DNA of 64,000 bases from Marivita hallyeonensis (GCF_900129875.1 NZ_FQXC01000005.1:248001-312000); one strand, 5' to 3'; counted from the stretch's first letter, positions 1-9,249 are shown. Made by a program: numbers and translations. Notes: generated from the letters alone by a model not told the origin.

Positions 1-2690
1 TCGGAATTGTGGTCACCGTCACGAAACGGGTCCACGATCGGTGCGGGCAAATCGCGAATATCCGCGGACAGAAACGACATGATGCCGTCTAGGTTTGACC
101 TGACCGCAGGGTGGATATCGTCTGGCAATTCGACACTGCTGAGCGGTAACTCTCCGAAAACAGTGATGTAGTGAACCAGCGACGCAAGGAAGTAGAGCGT
201 TGCGGTGCCGTGAGCATCCTCGTCAACGAACAGATCGGATGCACTGATCTGCTCAAGCCCGAGTGAGGGGGTATCCAGCAGACGCGCGATCTGTGACCCG
301 GCACTTACAAGGCGAACGTCCAGATCAGACCGCTCAGATTGGATGATTTCGGTCAGTGAGACCCACCAGTCATGCCATTCACCGGCCATATAGTTCTTCA
401 ACGCATCGAATTCGGAAGTGGTCAGCATCCCATCGGTCGCAAACTGGTTCAGTTCAGGCCAAGTTTCGAAGATGTTGACCGTAACACCTGGGGCTTGCTG
501 TGTTGTCCACTCAATGACCTGCAGCGCGGCGTGTGCTGGGGATGTATTCGGGTCGATCCAATAAGCCTCATCGGGGGCAAGGTCTTGAACGAAATTTACG
601 GGCGAAATCGTGATTTGATTGAAACCAGCGTCTGCGAAGGACTGTCCAACACCCGGTGTCCAAGCGTCCTGCACGCCGTCGATCTGCAATTCCGGGGCCG
701 CCGCAGATATTGCATGTTCCCGCATCATCCCGCTTTGCGTGGAGTTCGCGTAGCCGTTATCTGCGAGATCCGCCATCACGCTGATCCAATACGGCACCGT
801 CAGAAGAGGGTCGTCATTTCCGCGTGCGAAATGGGTGTTTGCGAAAGCGTATTCGACCACGTCATCGAAACGCGGTGTCGGAGAAGGTGTCGGGTCCGGA
901 TCAGGTTGCGGGTCGGGCGCCGGACCGGGTTGCGGAACTGGCGTCGGCTCGGGGTCCGGTTCAGGATCGGGCTCGGGTCGCGGCGCCGGGCCGAAGTCTG
1001 ATGGTGTCGAGCTCCAAGTCCCGTCTTTCATGTGATCCGGCGCCGGATGGTCGCGCATGAAATCCTCCAGCGCGTTGTACCGGGCCGTTTCATCTTCGAG
1101 ATGCCGGAGTGTTCCCCAGCTGCCCCATTTCGTGGGGCGCGACACATCGACAAAGGCATTGAAAAGCGTACCGCCGGCGTCTTCCCAGCCTTGCAGCAAT
1201 TCCCTGTAAAGCTGACCCATCCCTTCTGAATAATTGAGATGTGCGAAGAAGTCGGACAACGTCTCATTGTGAACCCACTGGCCGATCCCGACCACGTGTG
1301 TTCCGCCTTCATACATCACCAAATCCAGCCCGTGCGCGTCGGCAACCTGTTTGTGATAGCGAAACAGGTCGAACAACGCGTCAAGCGAGTCTCCTCTGTC
1401 CCCGGTGACAGACCCGTCCCGCAGTTCACGGATTGCGAGCGCTTCCGCATGATCGTACCGATGCTCTTCGACATACGCCTCCGCAGCCGATCCGCGAAGA
1501 CCGCGTGCCGCCGCTTCGTCGCGCGCCCGGTCTTCGCTCTCCTCGATCCAACCCAGAACGATCGGAGCTTTTCCGTCGGTGCCGAGGCCGCTGGCAAAGT
1601 ATCCGGTGATCGCATAGGTGTCGAAGGACAAGTACGGCGCGTGGTTCGCACCGCCCTGTGCTTGCCACGCCGGTGCTTCGAGGATCGGCTCTTCGAGACC
1701 AGGCCAATTCGTGTGCGTCGCGATGACTTTGACAAGCCGGTCGTCGGCGCCTGCGTATACACTGTCGAGCACCCTGGCCATCTCTGCAGATCGTGCGCCG
1801 TATTCCTGAACCCAGCCATCGCCGTGATCCTGTCCGAAGCGGTCGCGCGCCGACTGTTGTGCGTCTTGCGCCTGTTCGAACATCCAGTTCCACACCTCGT
1901 TCGACAGTTCAAAATGCGCGCGCAAATCCGGGTTCAGATTGTCCCGGACATATGTCGCGAATTCGCGGATGTAGGTGGCATCGGCATGCCAGGGGATATT
2001 GAACCATGGCTCCGTACCGGTCTGGTTGGCCAAAGCGACCATGACCTCCACGGGCACGCCCGGGGAATAGGTGTAATACTCGGGCGCAGGGCGATCGGAC
2101 CAGCTGCTTACCTGCGAGTCATTGGTTTGCTGCCAATCCATGAAGCGCAGGGAATGAGCATCGTCGATCAAATCCAGCCACAACGGGTTGAAGAGCTGGC
2201 CTGCGTCATGCGCCGGAATGTGCTCTTGTTTCACGACCTCAATATTGCGCAGGTAATCGCCATTGTTCCGTGGATCCGTGGACCGGATGAGAACGGTCAC
2301 CAAGGCTGCGCCATTGGGCTCAAAATCGAACCAGATCTCGCCATCAGACCGGGAAACGACGTCAGCGCCGTAGATCTCGATCTCGCCCTCGCCATCATAG
2401 CTCAGCCGGTACAACCCGCGCGTGTAGTTCGCGTCGGCGGGCATCTCTGTCAGAATGTAAGAATGAATGGAACTTGCGCCGGCCGGCATTTCGGTCAGCC
2501 AGCCGTTGGCATCCAATACCCCCATGTTCTCAAGGTCTTCGGGCGAATATCCACCGCCCGACCAGGGGCGTGCCGTTTTGAAGACGTCAAGGAACGGCTG
2601 CTGCACGCTCCAGTCTTTGACGCCTCTCAATCCAAAAGCCAACGCCGCCGCAGAGGTCTGCGTTCCGAACACATCGGTTAGGGGTTCCAT
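1..2690 (-). CDS. Large glycosidase-like protein, C-terminus outside window
   Basis: An uninterrupted reading frame of 896 codons runs from ATG at 2690 off the left edge. GGAG lies six bases before the ATG. There is no signal peptide, so export, if any, would not be by Sec. Residues about 1-555 look like a carbohydrate-active module: LSNEVWN carries Glu265 in an Asn-Glu pair as in the acid/base of clan GH-A glycosidases, and VMYEGG carries Glu461, a plausible nucleophile. Residues about 563-600 are a Pro/Asp/Glu linker. A second globular domain follows (FARGNDDPLL, then VDEDAHGTATLYFLAS), vaguely like SGNH-type hydrolases. The substrate is unknown. The domain reading is an inference from motifs; the open frame is seen directly. 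Confidence 0.7.
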   Translation of the reverse strand, partial: MEPLTDVFGTQTSAAALAFGLRGVKDWSVQQPFLDVFKTARPWSGGGYSPEDLENMGVLDANGWLTEMPAGASSIHSYILTEMPADANYTRGLYRLSYDGEGEIEIYGADVVSRSDGEIWFDFEPNGAALVTVLIRSTDPRNNGDYLRNIEVVKQEHIPAHDAGQLFNPLWLDLIDDAHSLRFMDWQQTNDSQVSSWSDRPAPEYYTYSPGVPVEVMVALANQTGTEPWFNIPWHADATYIREFATYVRDNLNPDLRAHFELSNEVWNWMFEQAQDAQQSARDRFGQDHGDGWVQEYGARSAEMARVLDSVYAGADDRLVKVIATHTNWPGLEEPILEAPAWQAQGGANHAPYLSFDTYAITGYFASGLGTDGKAPIVLGWIEESEDRARDEAAARGLRGSAAEAYVEEHRYDHAEALAIRELRDGSVTGDRGDSLDALFDLFRYHKQVADAHGLDLVMYEGGTHVVGIGQWVHNETLSDFFAHLNYSEGMGQLYRELLQGWEDAGGTLFNAFVDVSRPTKWGSWGTLRHLEDETARYNALEDFMRDHPAPDHMKDGTWSSTPSDFGPAPRPEPDPEPDPEPTPVPQPGPAPDPQPDPDPTPSPTPRFDDVVEYAFANTHFARGNDDPLLTVPYWISVMADLADNGYANSTQSGMMREHAISAAAPELQIDGVQDAWTPGVGQSFADAGFNQITISPVNFVQDLAPDEAYWIDPNTSPAHAALQVIEWTTQQAPGVTVNIFETWPELNQFATDGMLTTSEFDALKNYMAGEWHDWWVSLTEIIQSERSDLDVRLVSAGSQIARLLDTPSLGLEQISASDLFVDEDAHGTATLYFLASLVHYITVFGELPLSSVELPDDIHPAVRSNLDGIMSFLSADIRDLPAPIVDPFRDGDHNS

Positions 2691-2968
2691 GTCCCACTCC
2701 ACTCATCCATGTGCCCCCGTCGAAAGCGTTAGACGGGTGAGTGTGAACGGGCTCTTAAACGCGCAATTCGATGAAAATTGACGGCAGCCGTCGATCAATG
2801 CGGCTGTACTTTTCGGCGCTTCGCATTTGCCGATTTCGATTGGGAAAACAGGGCATTGCAGCCAGGCTGCATTTGCCGCGCCCCTGAACTCTGCCAGGAA
2901 GCGTGAGGCATACCCATGTTCTGAAAATTTGAGGAATGGACGGCCTTGGATCGGGCGATGGCTGTGCC

Positions 2969-3640
2969 CTAGCTCGTATCTCGCCCAAAGGTCGGCAGCG
3001 CGTGCGCAAGCATCGCCGTCAGTACCAGCATTTCGCCACCGTCTTCGATCACCCCGATGATCCCGGCTGTCAGGGTCCGTTTCTCAGCCAACTGGTGAAT
3101 GACGTCGATACCAACGGCCAAGAAGACCAGGACCCCGAACAAGATGGCCTGCGGCGCGAGTTTCGCGCGCGTCTCGGCCGTGGCATTCGGCCAGGTCAGA
3201 ACGATGACGCCAAAGAAGATCAGACCAAGAAAGGCCCACACGACGAGCTCGGCCAGGGTAAAAATCATCGCGCTGTAAGATAGATGGAAATCGAGCGCCA
3301 TCACCACGTACGCGCTGCGTTCATGCAGTTGAAACGCGTCGTCAACGAAAGCGAGAAGATACACAAACGCAGTCGCCAGCAAAAGCGGGTCGCGCGCGCG
3401 TCGCCACGCCACGAAAACGCACGCGATGATCACGACCCAGAGCGCGTAGTTCAGAAGCTCACCAAGACTGTAGTCGCGGGCGATGTTGAGCATGTCGGGC
3501 CAGACATGCGCCGGGTTCTGTCGCGTTGCCAGCCCCATCCAGATGTGAATGGAAATCAGAAAGATTTGAAGACTGCCGATAATCGCAAACAGAGACAGGT
3601 CAAACGTTCCCCGGCCACGATCCAGTTTTCGATAGCGCAT
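2969..3640 (-). CDS. Multi-pass membrane protein of unknown function
   Basis: The 223-residue product has about six hydrophobic segments, near residues 15-35, 65-80, 85-105, 120-150, 165-185 and 195-215. Short loops contain DDAFQLHERS and VIEDGGEMLV, whose acidic and histidine residues inside or beside membrane segments could be functional. I do not recognise a named family. It stands alone: 278 bases separate it from the glycosidase-like gene and about 150 from irr. Both gaps show no further gene. The coding call rests on length, consistent hydrophobicity and codon use like the neighbours. Confidence 0.7.
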   Translation of the reverse strand: MRYRKLDRGRGTFDLSLFAIIGSLQIFLISIHIWMGLATRQNPAHVWPDMLNIARDYSLGELLNYALWVVIIACVFVAWRRARDPLLLATAFVYLLAFVDDAFQLHERSAYVVMALDFHLSYSAMIFTLAELVVWAFLGLIFFGVIVLTWPNATAETRAKLAPQAILFGVLVFLAVGIDVIHQLAEKRTLTAGIIGVIEDGGEMLVLTAMLAHALPTFGRDTS

Positions 3641-3789
3641 GCCAAACGGTCATAAGAATGCTTTGATAAAATCGCACCAGTTAATCACTCGTATCCACGG
3701 GGGATGCTAAGGTCAGTCATGCTTGCAACGCAAGCGCCGCATGCCACTGCTTTAATTGGATCGTTCGGGTGGCGTGAAAACAGACCGGA

Positions 3790-4206
3790 TCAGGTCTTCC
3801 GAAGTTTGATCACCACGTTCACGCTGGAAATCTCGGCGCCTTCCGGCGGCGTTGGAATGCGTGCGATTTCAAGCTGATCGGCGGGCGCGTCCGACAGACG
3901 CCCTTCGTCTTCCCAGAAGAAGTGCGGGTGATCGTGGGTGTTTGTGTCAAAGTAGCTGCGCGCACCGTCAACGGTGACCTCCTGCATCAGTCCCGCATCG
4001 CAGAACGTGCGAAGTGTATTGTAGACGGTCGCCAACGACACTTGCTCACCGGTTTTCTGAACCGACGCGAACAGGCTTTCGGCTGTGACGTGGCGGTTTT
4101 TTCCGTCACCGACAAGAAGCGACGCCAACGCAACACGCTGACGTGTCGGGCGAACACCGCCCTCGGACAACCATTTGGTTCCACGTTCTGTCTCGATAGA
4201 AGGCAT
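3790..4206 (-). CDS. irr: Iron response regulator Irr (Fur family)
   Basis: The 138-residue protein is a Fur-superfamily repressor. It has an N-terminal winged helix (RPTRQRVALASLL, then VSLATVYNTLRTF) and the HDHPHFFWEDEG segment at residues 91-102 that marks Irr, where His91, His93 and His95 fit the heme- and metal-responsive site. In alphaproteobacteria Irr acts under iron limitation and is destabilised by heme. The frame extends upstream to 4260, but a good promoter lies at 4236-4265, so the ATG at 4206 is preferred. It diverges from fabA, a neighbourhood seen in Rhodobacteraceae. Confidence 0.9.
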   Translation of the reverse strand: MPSIETERGTKWLSEGGVRPTRQRVALASLLVGDGKNRHVTAESLFASVQKTGEQVSLATVYNTLRTFCDAGLMQEVTVDGARSYFDTNTHDHPHFFWEDEGRLSDAPADQLEIARIPTPPEGAEISSVNVVIKLRKT

Positions 4207-4235
4207 GCCGGCCCCGATTTTCCTCGTCACCCGAC

Positions 4236-4265
4236 AATATAGGGTGCGAATGCTTCGCAATTCAA
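4236..4265 (-). promoter_or_regulatory. irr promoter with GAA-N3-TTC palindrome in its spacer
   Basis: On the minus strand a TTGAAT -35 (4260-4265) and a TATATT -10 (4236-4241) are separated by 18 bases. The spacer holds the perfect palindrome TGCGAATGCTTCGCA (4245-4259). Its GAA-N3-TTC core and three-base centre have the geometry of the Irr/ICE box, although the outer bases are GC-rich rather than the usual T/A. The position suits repression, probably autoregulation. The predicted start of transcription is about 23 bases before the ATG at 4206. Confidence 0.55.
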
Positions 4266-4391
4266 ATGAAATTCTTGCAACAACTTGTCTCAGTCCAACA
4301 CGGTCGCGCGATTTGGCTGGGCTTGCGGCACTTGGTTGCGCGGTGCTAGAGGGGGCGGGATTTCGCCAATCACAACGGGAGCCCGCCGCAC

Positions 4392-4901
4392 ATGACCGAC
4401 TATCCGCGCAGTTTTGATCGTGATGACCTTCTCAAATGCGCGCGCGGCGAGCTGTTCGGCCCCGGAAACGCGCAGCTTCCGGAACCGCCAATGCTGATGA
4501 TGGACCGGATCACCGATATCTCGGGGGACGAAGGCGCGCACGGCAAGGGCCATGTGGTCGCGGAGTTCGATATCAAGCCAGACCTCTGGTTCTTCGAATG
4601 CCATTTCCCCGGCAACCCGATCATGCCCGGCTGTCTCGGTCTGGACGGGTTGTGGCAACTCACCGGCTTCAATCTGGGTTGGCGTGGTTGGCAGGGTCGC
4701 GGATACGCGCTTGGTGTGGGTGAGGTGAAGCTCACCGGCATGGTGCGTCCGGATCGAAAGATGCTGACCTATTATGTGGATTTCACCAAGGCGATCCAAA
4801 CCCGCCGCCTGACAATGGGCGTTGCCGACGGTCGGGTCGAAGCGGACGGTGAGACGATCTATCAGGTCAAAGACATGAAGGTCGCTCTGTCTGAAAGCTG
4901 A
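4392..4901 (+). CDS. fabA: 3-hydroxydecanoyl-ACP dehydratase/isomerase FabA
   Basis: This 169-residue cytosolic enzyme dehydrates 3-hydroxydecanoyl-ACP and isomerises trans-2- to cis-3-decenoyl-ACP, the branch point of unsaturated fatty acid synthesis. The hot-dog fold active-site helix is plain: [19 protein letters not shown] carries catalytic His71 and Asp85, matching His70 and Asp84 of the E. coli enzyme. Length is normal for the family. It works with FabB, encoded about 1.2 kb downstream. The pair is separated here by dddL and a DUF2892 gene. Only a weak GGGAG lies 13 bases or so upstream of the ATG. Confidence 0.95.
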   Translation: MTDYPRSFDRDDLLKCARGELFGPGNAQLPEPPMLMMDRITDISGDEGAHGKGHVVAEFDIKPDLWFFECHFPGNPIMPGCLGLDGLWQLTGFNLGWRGWQGRGYALGVGEVKLTGMVRPDRKMLTYYVDFTKAIQTRRLTMGVADGRVEADGETIYQVKDMKVALSES

Positions 4902-4904
4902 TCT

Positions 4905-5567
4905 TCACTTTCGCGGCCCTCGGGAAAACACCATTTTCTGGTTGGCGAGCTTTTTCCGGTCTCCGGTCCAAGCGTAACAAAGAAGCGCCGGGTTCTGTTC
5001 GGCGACGGTAATGCGATGCCGCTGTTCCGGCGGGTTGAAGATTAGTGACCCCGGCGCATAGACCCCTTGATCATTCTCTGACACTGCCCCGGACAGGCAG
5101 ATGTAACTTTCCGAAATGCCGTCATGCGCATGTGCGGGATAGGTGCAGGATGGCGCGAACAAAACCAGCCCGAGGATGACCTCGTCGGTCAACACCGGAC
5201 CGGTCGGACCGGCCAGCTCGGCATAGGCGTATTTCGTCTCCAGTCCGCGCGGCACCTTTTCGTAACCATATTGCCAGACCAGATGATCGCGCACGGAGTC
5301 GATGGCACGGATGAACGGCGCGTGGCGTTCCATTCGCCCGTTGTCGAGCGCACGCTGCAGGTGCGCGGTGACAGGCTTCGAAACAGGCTTCAGCTCGTGC
5401 ACCTCGGCGTTCGCCTTGATCACGCGGCTGATGCCGTCGCGCACGGTCTTCTGGTGACTGCGGATCTTGGCGCTCCCGCCAGCGGACAGGCGTCGATAAA
5501 GCTCGTAATAGTCGCGCAGTAGGTAAAGCCAGTTGGGCCGGTCGCGCAGGCGTGGATAGTCGATCAT
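4905..5567 (-). CDS. dddL: Cupin DMSP lyase, DddL type
   Basis: The 220-residue product looks like DddL, which splits dimethylsulfoniopropionate into dimethyl sulfide and acrylate. The C-terminal cupin barrel carries the ligand set: YPAHAHDGISESYICLSG gives His146, His148, Glu153 and Tyr155, and PPEQRHRITV gives His184. The helical N-terminus (LLRDYYELYRRLSAGGS, WQYGYEKVP) agrees with the DddL family as I remember it. No signal peptide is present, so it is cytosolic. The gene converges with fabA (three bases between stop codons). Assignment is by motif and length; other cupin-DLL proteins are the alternative. Confidence 0.75.
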   Translation of the reverse strand: MIDYPRLRDRPNWLYLLRDYYELYRRLSAGGSAKIRSHQKTVRDGISRVIKANAEVHELKPVSKPVTAHLQRALDNGRMERHAPFIRAIDSVRDHLVWQYGYEKVPRGLETKYAYAELAGPTGPVLTDEVILGLVLFAPSCTYPAHAHDGISESYICLSGAVSENDQGVYAPGSLIFNPPEQRHRITVAEQNPALLCYAWTGDRKKLANQKMVFSRGPRK

Positions 5568-5701
5568 GCTGCCCCTCTGCAGTCGGAATGCTCAGGGTGC
5601 TATGTCCGTGTTGGCTCCATGAGGCGCAAGAGCAGAATACGCCTTCGACGCAAAGTCCGCGGTCGTTGAACAAGGATTGTGCAATCGCGCCTGACTACCG
5701 C

Positions 5702-5917
5702 CTACTTGTCTGTCGAAACGCCGGTGACGGAATACGCCGGGCAGCGACGGCTGACACTAGTCAGAAACAACACGGCGCCGATAATCCCGGAAGGCCACGT
5801 GACGACGGCGCCAAAACTCGCAGCCCAAGGGCAAAACAGGGCAAACCCGATCAGCGTCGCGCCAAGGATAATCCTTACAATTTGATCGGTGCGTCCGACA
5901 TTTGGTTGAGAAAGCAT
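5702..5917 (-). CDS. Small DUF2892 (YgaP-like) membrane protein
   Basis: This 71-residue protein begins with a short polar stretch (NVGRTDQIVRII), then two hydrophobic segments (about 17-34 and 40-54), and ends CPAYSVTGVST. This is the DUF2892 pattern, related to the membrane part of YgaP. The family's role is not established; the terminal Cys may matter. AGGAGG precedes the ATG by a good distance. A perfect FNR-type site lies about 60 bases upstream, which suggests expression at low oxygen. Confidence 0.8.
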   Translation of the reverse strand: MLSQPNVGRTDQIVRIILGATLIGFALFCPWAASFGAVVTWPSGIIGAVLFLTSVSRRCPAYSVTGVSTDK

Positions 5918-5971
5918 GATAGCCTCCTATCCAAGACGCCAGCACGTCTAGCAAAGCTGGGTTCCAAGGCG

Positions 5972-5985
5972 TTGATCCGGATCAA
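5972..5985 (-). promoter_or_regulatory. FNR/FnrL-type binding site
   Basis: TTGATCCGGATCAA is a perfect match to the FNR consensus TTGAT-N4-ATCAA and is itself fully palindromic. Its centre lies about 61 bases from the DUF2892 start codon, so a class II arrangement (site centred near -41.5) would put the transcription start about 20 bases before that ATG. It lies about 100 bases upstream of fabB, so an effect on that gene is also possible but less well placed. Confidence 0.6.
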
Positions 5986-6078
5986 TTGTTCACAAGTACC
6001 CCCGGTTGCGTTTCGAACGGCTTGCTCCTCCCCCCCTCCTTCCCCTACACACGCTTGCAACAATTGTAAGGAGCCGTG

Positions 6079-7308
6079 ATGCGCCGAGTTGTCGTCACCG
6101 GATTGGGCATTGTCTCGTCTATCGGAACCAACAAGGAGGCTGTGCTGGCCTCGCTCAAAGCGGGCCGGCCAGGGATCACCGCAAATGCCGACATGGCCGA
6201 ACATGGGTTCAGGTCACAAGTGGCTGGTGCCATTGACCTCGACCTGACCGCGCATGTGGACAAGCGCACCCTGCGCTTCATGGGGCCGGGCGCGGGTTAT
6301 GCCTATGTCGCCATGGGCCAGGCGATCGAAGATGCAGGTCTCACCGAGGCAGAAGTCGTCGATCCTATGACGGGCCTGATCGCCGGGTCTGGCGGACCGT
6401 CGACCTCTGCAATGCTGGCGGCGCATCAGACCGTACTGACCACCGGCGCGACCAAACGGATCGGGCCTTTCGCCGTACCGAAGACCATGTCGTCGACCGT
6501 CAGTGCGAACCTCGCCACGGCGTACCAGATCAAGGGCATGAACTTCTCGATCACCTCGGCCTGTTCGACCTCGCTGCACTGCATCGGCATGGCGGCGCAG
6601 CAGGTGGCGCTGGGCGCGCAGGACGTGATGTTCGCCGGTGGCGGAGAAGAGCTCGACTGGACGCTGTCCTGTCTCTTTGACGCGATGGGCGCGATGTCGT
6701 CAAAGTTCAACGACACCCCCGAACGCGCCAGCCGCGCCTTCGATGCCGACCGCGATGGTTTTGTGATCTCGGGCGGCGGCGCCATTGTCGTGCTGGAACC
6801 GCTTGAGCGGGCTTTGGCCCGGGGGGCAAAAATCTACGCAGAGATCACGGGCTTTTCGGCGACCTCCGACGGGGCTGATATGGTTGCACCGTCCGGCGAA
6901 GGTGGCGAACGCGCGATGCGCGGAGCGTTGAAGACGCTGCCGGAAGACCGGAAGGTCAGCTACATCAATGCGCACGGCACCTCGACCCCAGTGGGCGACG
7001 TCGGTGAGATCGAAGCCGTACGCCGCGTCTTTGGCGAAGGCAGCACACCGCCTGTAAGCTCGACGAAATCCATGACGGGTCACAGTCAAGGCGCAACCGG
7101 CGCGCAGGAAGCGATTTACTGCCTTCTTGCCTTGCAGGACGATTTCATCATCCCATCGATCAACGTCGAAACACTCGATCCGGCGCTGAAGCCGGAAGAG
7201 ATTGCGACTGAGCTTGTCGAAAATGCAGGGCTCGACACGGTGATGACCAACTCCTTCGGGTTTGGCGGCACCAATGGGTCGATGCTGCTGTCGAAATTTC
7301 AGGATTGA
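6079..7308 (+). CDS. fabB: 3-oxoacyl-ACP synthase I FabB
   Basis: This 409-residue condensing enzyme elongates acyl-ACP, including the cis-3-decenoyl-ACP made by FabA. The Cys-His-His triad is visible: [11 protein letters not shown] (Cys162), [11 protein letters not shown] and [12 protein letters not shown]. The thiolase-fold start is [22 protein letters not shown] lies at the right distance from ATG 6079; the GTG three bases earlier is too close to it. fabI follows after 18 bases, so the two are probably cotranscribed. Confidence 0.95.
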   Translation: MRRVVVTGLGIVSSIGTNKEAVLASLKAGRPGITANADMAEHGFRSQVAGAIDLDLTAHVDKRTLRFMGPGAGYAYVAMGQAIEDAGLTEAEVVDPMTGLIAGSGGPSTSAMLAAHQTVLTTGATKRIGPFAVPKTMSSTVSANLATAYQIKGMNFSITSACSTSLHCIGMAAQQVALGAQDVMFAGGGEELDWTLSCLFDAMGAMSSKFNDTPERASRAFDADRDGFVISGGGAIVVLEPLERALARGAKIYAEITGFSATSDGADMVAPSGEGGERAMRGALKTLPEDRKVSYINAHGTSTPVGDVGEIEAVRRVFGEGSTPPVSSTKSMTGHSQGATGAQEAIYCLLALQDDFIIPSINVETLDPALKPEEIATELVENAGLDTVMTNSFGFGGTNGSMLLSKFQD

Positions 7309-7326
7309 TGTGAGCGGGGCCTTGCA

Positions 7327-8118
7327 ATGACGAAGCAGTTGGAGGGCAAGCGTGGCCTCATCATGGGTGTGGCCAACGAACGGTCCATCGCATGGGGCAT
7401 TGCCAAAGCCATGCACGAGGCCGGAGCCGAGCTGGCTTTCACCTATCAAGGCGAGGCGTTTGGCAAAAGGTTGGAGCCGCTCGCCGCCTCGGTTGGATCG
7501 GACTTCATGGTCGACGTGGACGTCACGGATGACGGGTCGCTTGATGCCGCTTTCGAACAGCTCGCTGCGCGCTGGCCGACGATTGACTTTCTGGTCCACG
7601 CGATTGCGTTCTCGGACAAATCCGAACTGACGGGCCGGATCCTCAACACATCACGTTCGAACTTCAAGAATTCGCTCGATATCTCGGCCTACAGCTTTAT
7701 CGACGTGGCGCGACGTGCGCATCCGCTGATGGTCGACAACGGCGGTACCTTGCTGACCCTGACCTACATGGGCTCCACCCGCGTGACGCCCAATTACAAT
7801 GTGATGGGTGTCGCCAAGGCCGCATTGGAAGCCGCCGTGCGGTATCTGGCGAATGACCTTGGCCCGGAAGGTATCCGCGTCAACGCGATCTCTCCCGGAC
7901 CGATGAAAACGCTGGCCGGGGCCGCGATTGGCGGAGCGCGCAAGACATACAAGCACACCGACCAGAACGCGCCGCTACGGTCGAACGCGACGCTCGAGGC
8001 GGTGGGCGGCACCGCGGTCTATTTGGCCTCCGACGCCGGTGCTTTCACCACGGGTGAAATCGTGCGTGTGGACGGAGGCTTCCACGTCCTCGGCATGCCG
8101 CAATACGATCATCTCTGA
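7327..8118 (+). CDS. fabI: Enoyl-ACP reductase FabI (NADH-dependent)
   Basis: This 263-residue short-chain dehydrogenase catalyses the last reduction of each fatty acid elongation cycle. FabI marks are present: the cofactor loop MGVANERSIAWGIA at the N-terminus, Tyr147 in LTYMGS, and the catalytic Tyr157 with Lys164 (NYNVMGVAKAALEA). This is the six-residue Tyr-Lys spacing expected for FabI rather than FabL or FabV. It sits in an operon with fabB. Confidence 0.95.
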   Translation: MTKQLEGKRGLIMGVANERSIAWGIAKAMHEAGAELAFTYQGEAFGKRLEPLAASVGSDFMVDVDVTDDGSLDAAFEQLAARWPTIDFLVHAIAFSDKSELTGRILNTSRSNFKNSLDISAYSFIDVARRAHPLMVDNGGTLLTLTYMGSTRVTPNYNVMGVAKAALEAAVRYLANDLGPEGIRVNAISPGPMKTLAGAAIGGARKTYKHTDQNAPLRSNATLEAVGGTAVYLASDAGAFTTGEIVRVDGGFHVLGMPQYDHL

Positions 8119-8119
8119 A

Positions 8120-8515
8120 ATGCAGCCTAAACCAACCGCACCGACCTACAGCGCGTTTGTATTTTGGCAACGCGCGGAAGGTGCGGTTCTCTTTGGCGTG
8201 GCGCTCTGGCTTTACACGCTGGTTGGATCGCCTTTTCCCGTTTGGGTGGCCGTTCTGCTCTTCTTTCTGCCTGATCTGTCCTTTGCTGCTTACCTCTTGG
8301 GTCCGCGGCTTGGTGCCTGGGCGTACAATATCGTCCATGTGTACGCCTTCGGGGCAATTGTCGGTGGCATAGGTCTTGCGTTTGACAGCGCCGCGTGGAT
8401 GGCCGCGGGCACGCTCTGGTTTGCGCATTCAGGTTTCGACCGCGCGCTTGGCTACGGACTGAAATCGACGCACGGTTTCAAGGAAACTCATCTCGGTCGT
8501 ATCGGGCAAGAGTGA
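8120..8515 (+). CDS. DUF4260-like small membrane protein
   Basis: The 131-residue product has four hydrophobic stretches, the PDLSFAAYLLGPRLGAW segment and a C-terminal FDRALGYGLKSTHGFKETH motif. These are typical of the DUF4260 family, whose function is unknown. The ATG at 8120 lies two bases past the fabI stop, so it is probably translated from the fabB-fabI transcript. Family name is from recalled motifs and was not checked by search. Confidence 0.7.
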   Translation: MQPKPTAPTYSAFVFWQRAEGAVLFGVALWLYTLVGSPFPVWVAVLLFFLPDLSFAAYLLGPRLGAWAYNIVHVYAFGAIVGGIGLAFDSAAWMAAGTLWFAHSGFDRALGYGLKSTHGFKETHLGRIGQE

Positions 8516-8574
8516 TCCAAGCGGGAACCGGCAGGTGTCCGACGCGTTATCGCCGCAAAAGGAGATACGCTTAA

Positions 8575-9249
8575 ATGACACATGTTTTGACCCTGCAAAG
8601 CATCGAACCCGTCACCCACGACACCTACCATTTGGTATTCAACAAGCCTGACGGGTACGACTTCACGCCCGGCCAGGCCTGCGATTTCGCGCTGGCGCGT
8701 GACGGATGGCGGGACAAGCAGCGCCCCTTTACCTTTACCGGTCTGCCGACCGAGCCAACACTGGAATTCGTCATCAAGAGTTATCCGGACCATGACGGCG
8801 TGACCGAACAGATCGCGGGTCTCCAAATGACCGATCAGGTAGAGATCAGCGACGCGTGGGGCGCTATCGAGGACAAGGGCCCGGGTACCTTCATCGCCGG
8901 AGGCGCGGGCGTGACCCCCTTCATCGCGATCCTCAAACGCCGCTTGCAGACACACGGAACGCTTGAGGATTGTCGTCTGGTTTTTTCAAACAAGACCGAG
9001 AAGGACATCATACTGCGCGATACCTTCACCTCCATGCCCGGGCTACAGCGCGATTTCATCGTCACGGATGAGCCGGACAGCGAATTCCATGGCAAACGGA
9101 TCGACAAGGCTTATCTGAAGGGGCTTGTCGAAGAGATGGACGGACCTTTCTACATTTGTGGTCCCGACCAGATGGTCACGGATATCTCCGACACCTTGAA
9201 GGAGCTGGGTGTCAGGGAAGACCGTATCGTGACCGAAGACTTCGGTTAA
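8575..9249 (+). CDS. Ferredoxin reductase-like FAD/NAD(P) oxidoreductase
   Basis: The 224-residue protein has an FAD-binding barrel with RPFTFTG (the RxYS/T-type flavin motif) around residues 49-55, then a nucleotide-binding domain (FIAGGAGVTPFIAIL, near 105-119) ending YICGPDQMVTDI. There is no iron-sulfur domain, so it is a stand-alone flavodoxin/ferredoxin-reductase-like protein with unknown partner. AAGGAG lies upstream, somewhat far from the ATG. It ends 15 bases before the convergent YcaQ-like gene. Confidence 0.85.
   Translation: MTHVLTLQSIEPVTHDTYHLVFNKPDGYDFTPGQACDFALARDGWRDKQRPFTFTGLPTEPTLEFVIKSYPDHDGVTEQIAGLQMTDQVEISDAWGAIEDKGPGTFIAGGAGVTPFIAILKRRLQTHGTLEDCRLVFSNKTEKDIILRDTFTSMPGLQRDFIVTDEPDSEFHGKRIDKAYLKGLVEEMDGPFYICGPDQMVTDISDTLKELGVREDRIVTEDFG

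Noticed and set aside
1239-2681. A 480-codon open frame on the plus strand
   Set aside because: It is antisense to the glycosidase-like frame, which has coherent motifs and a good ribosome site.
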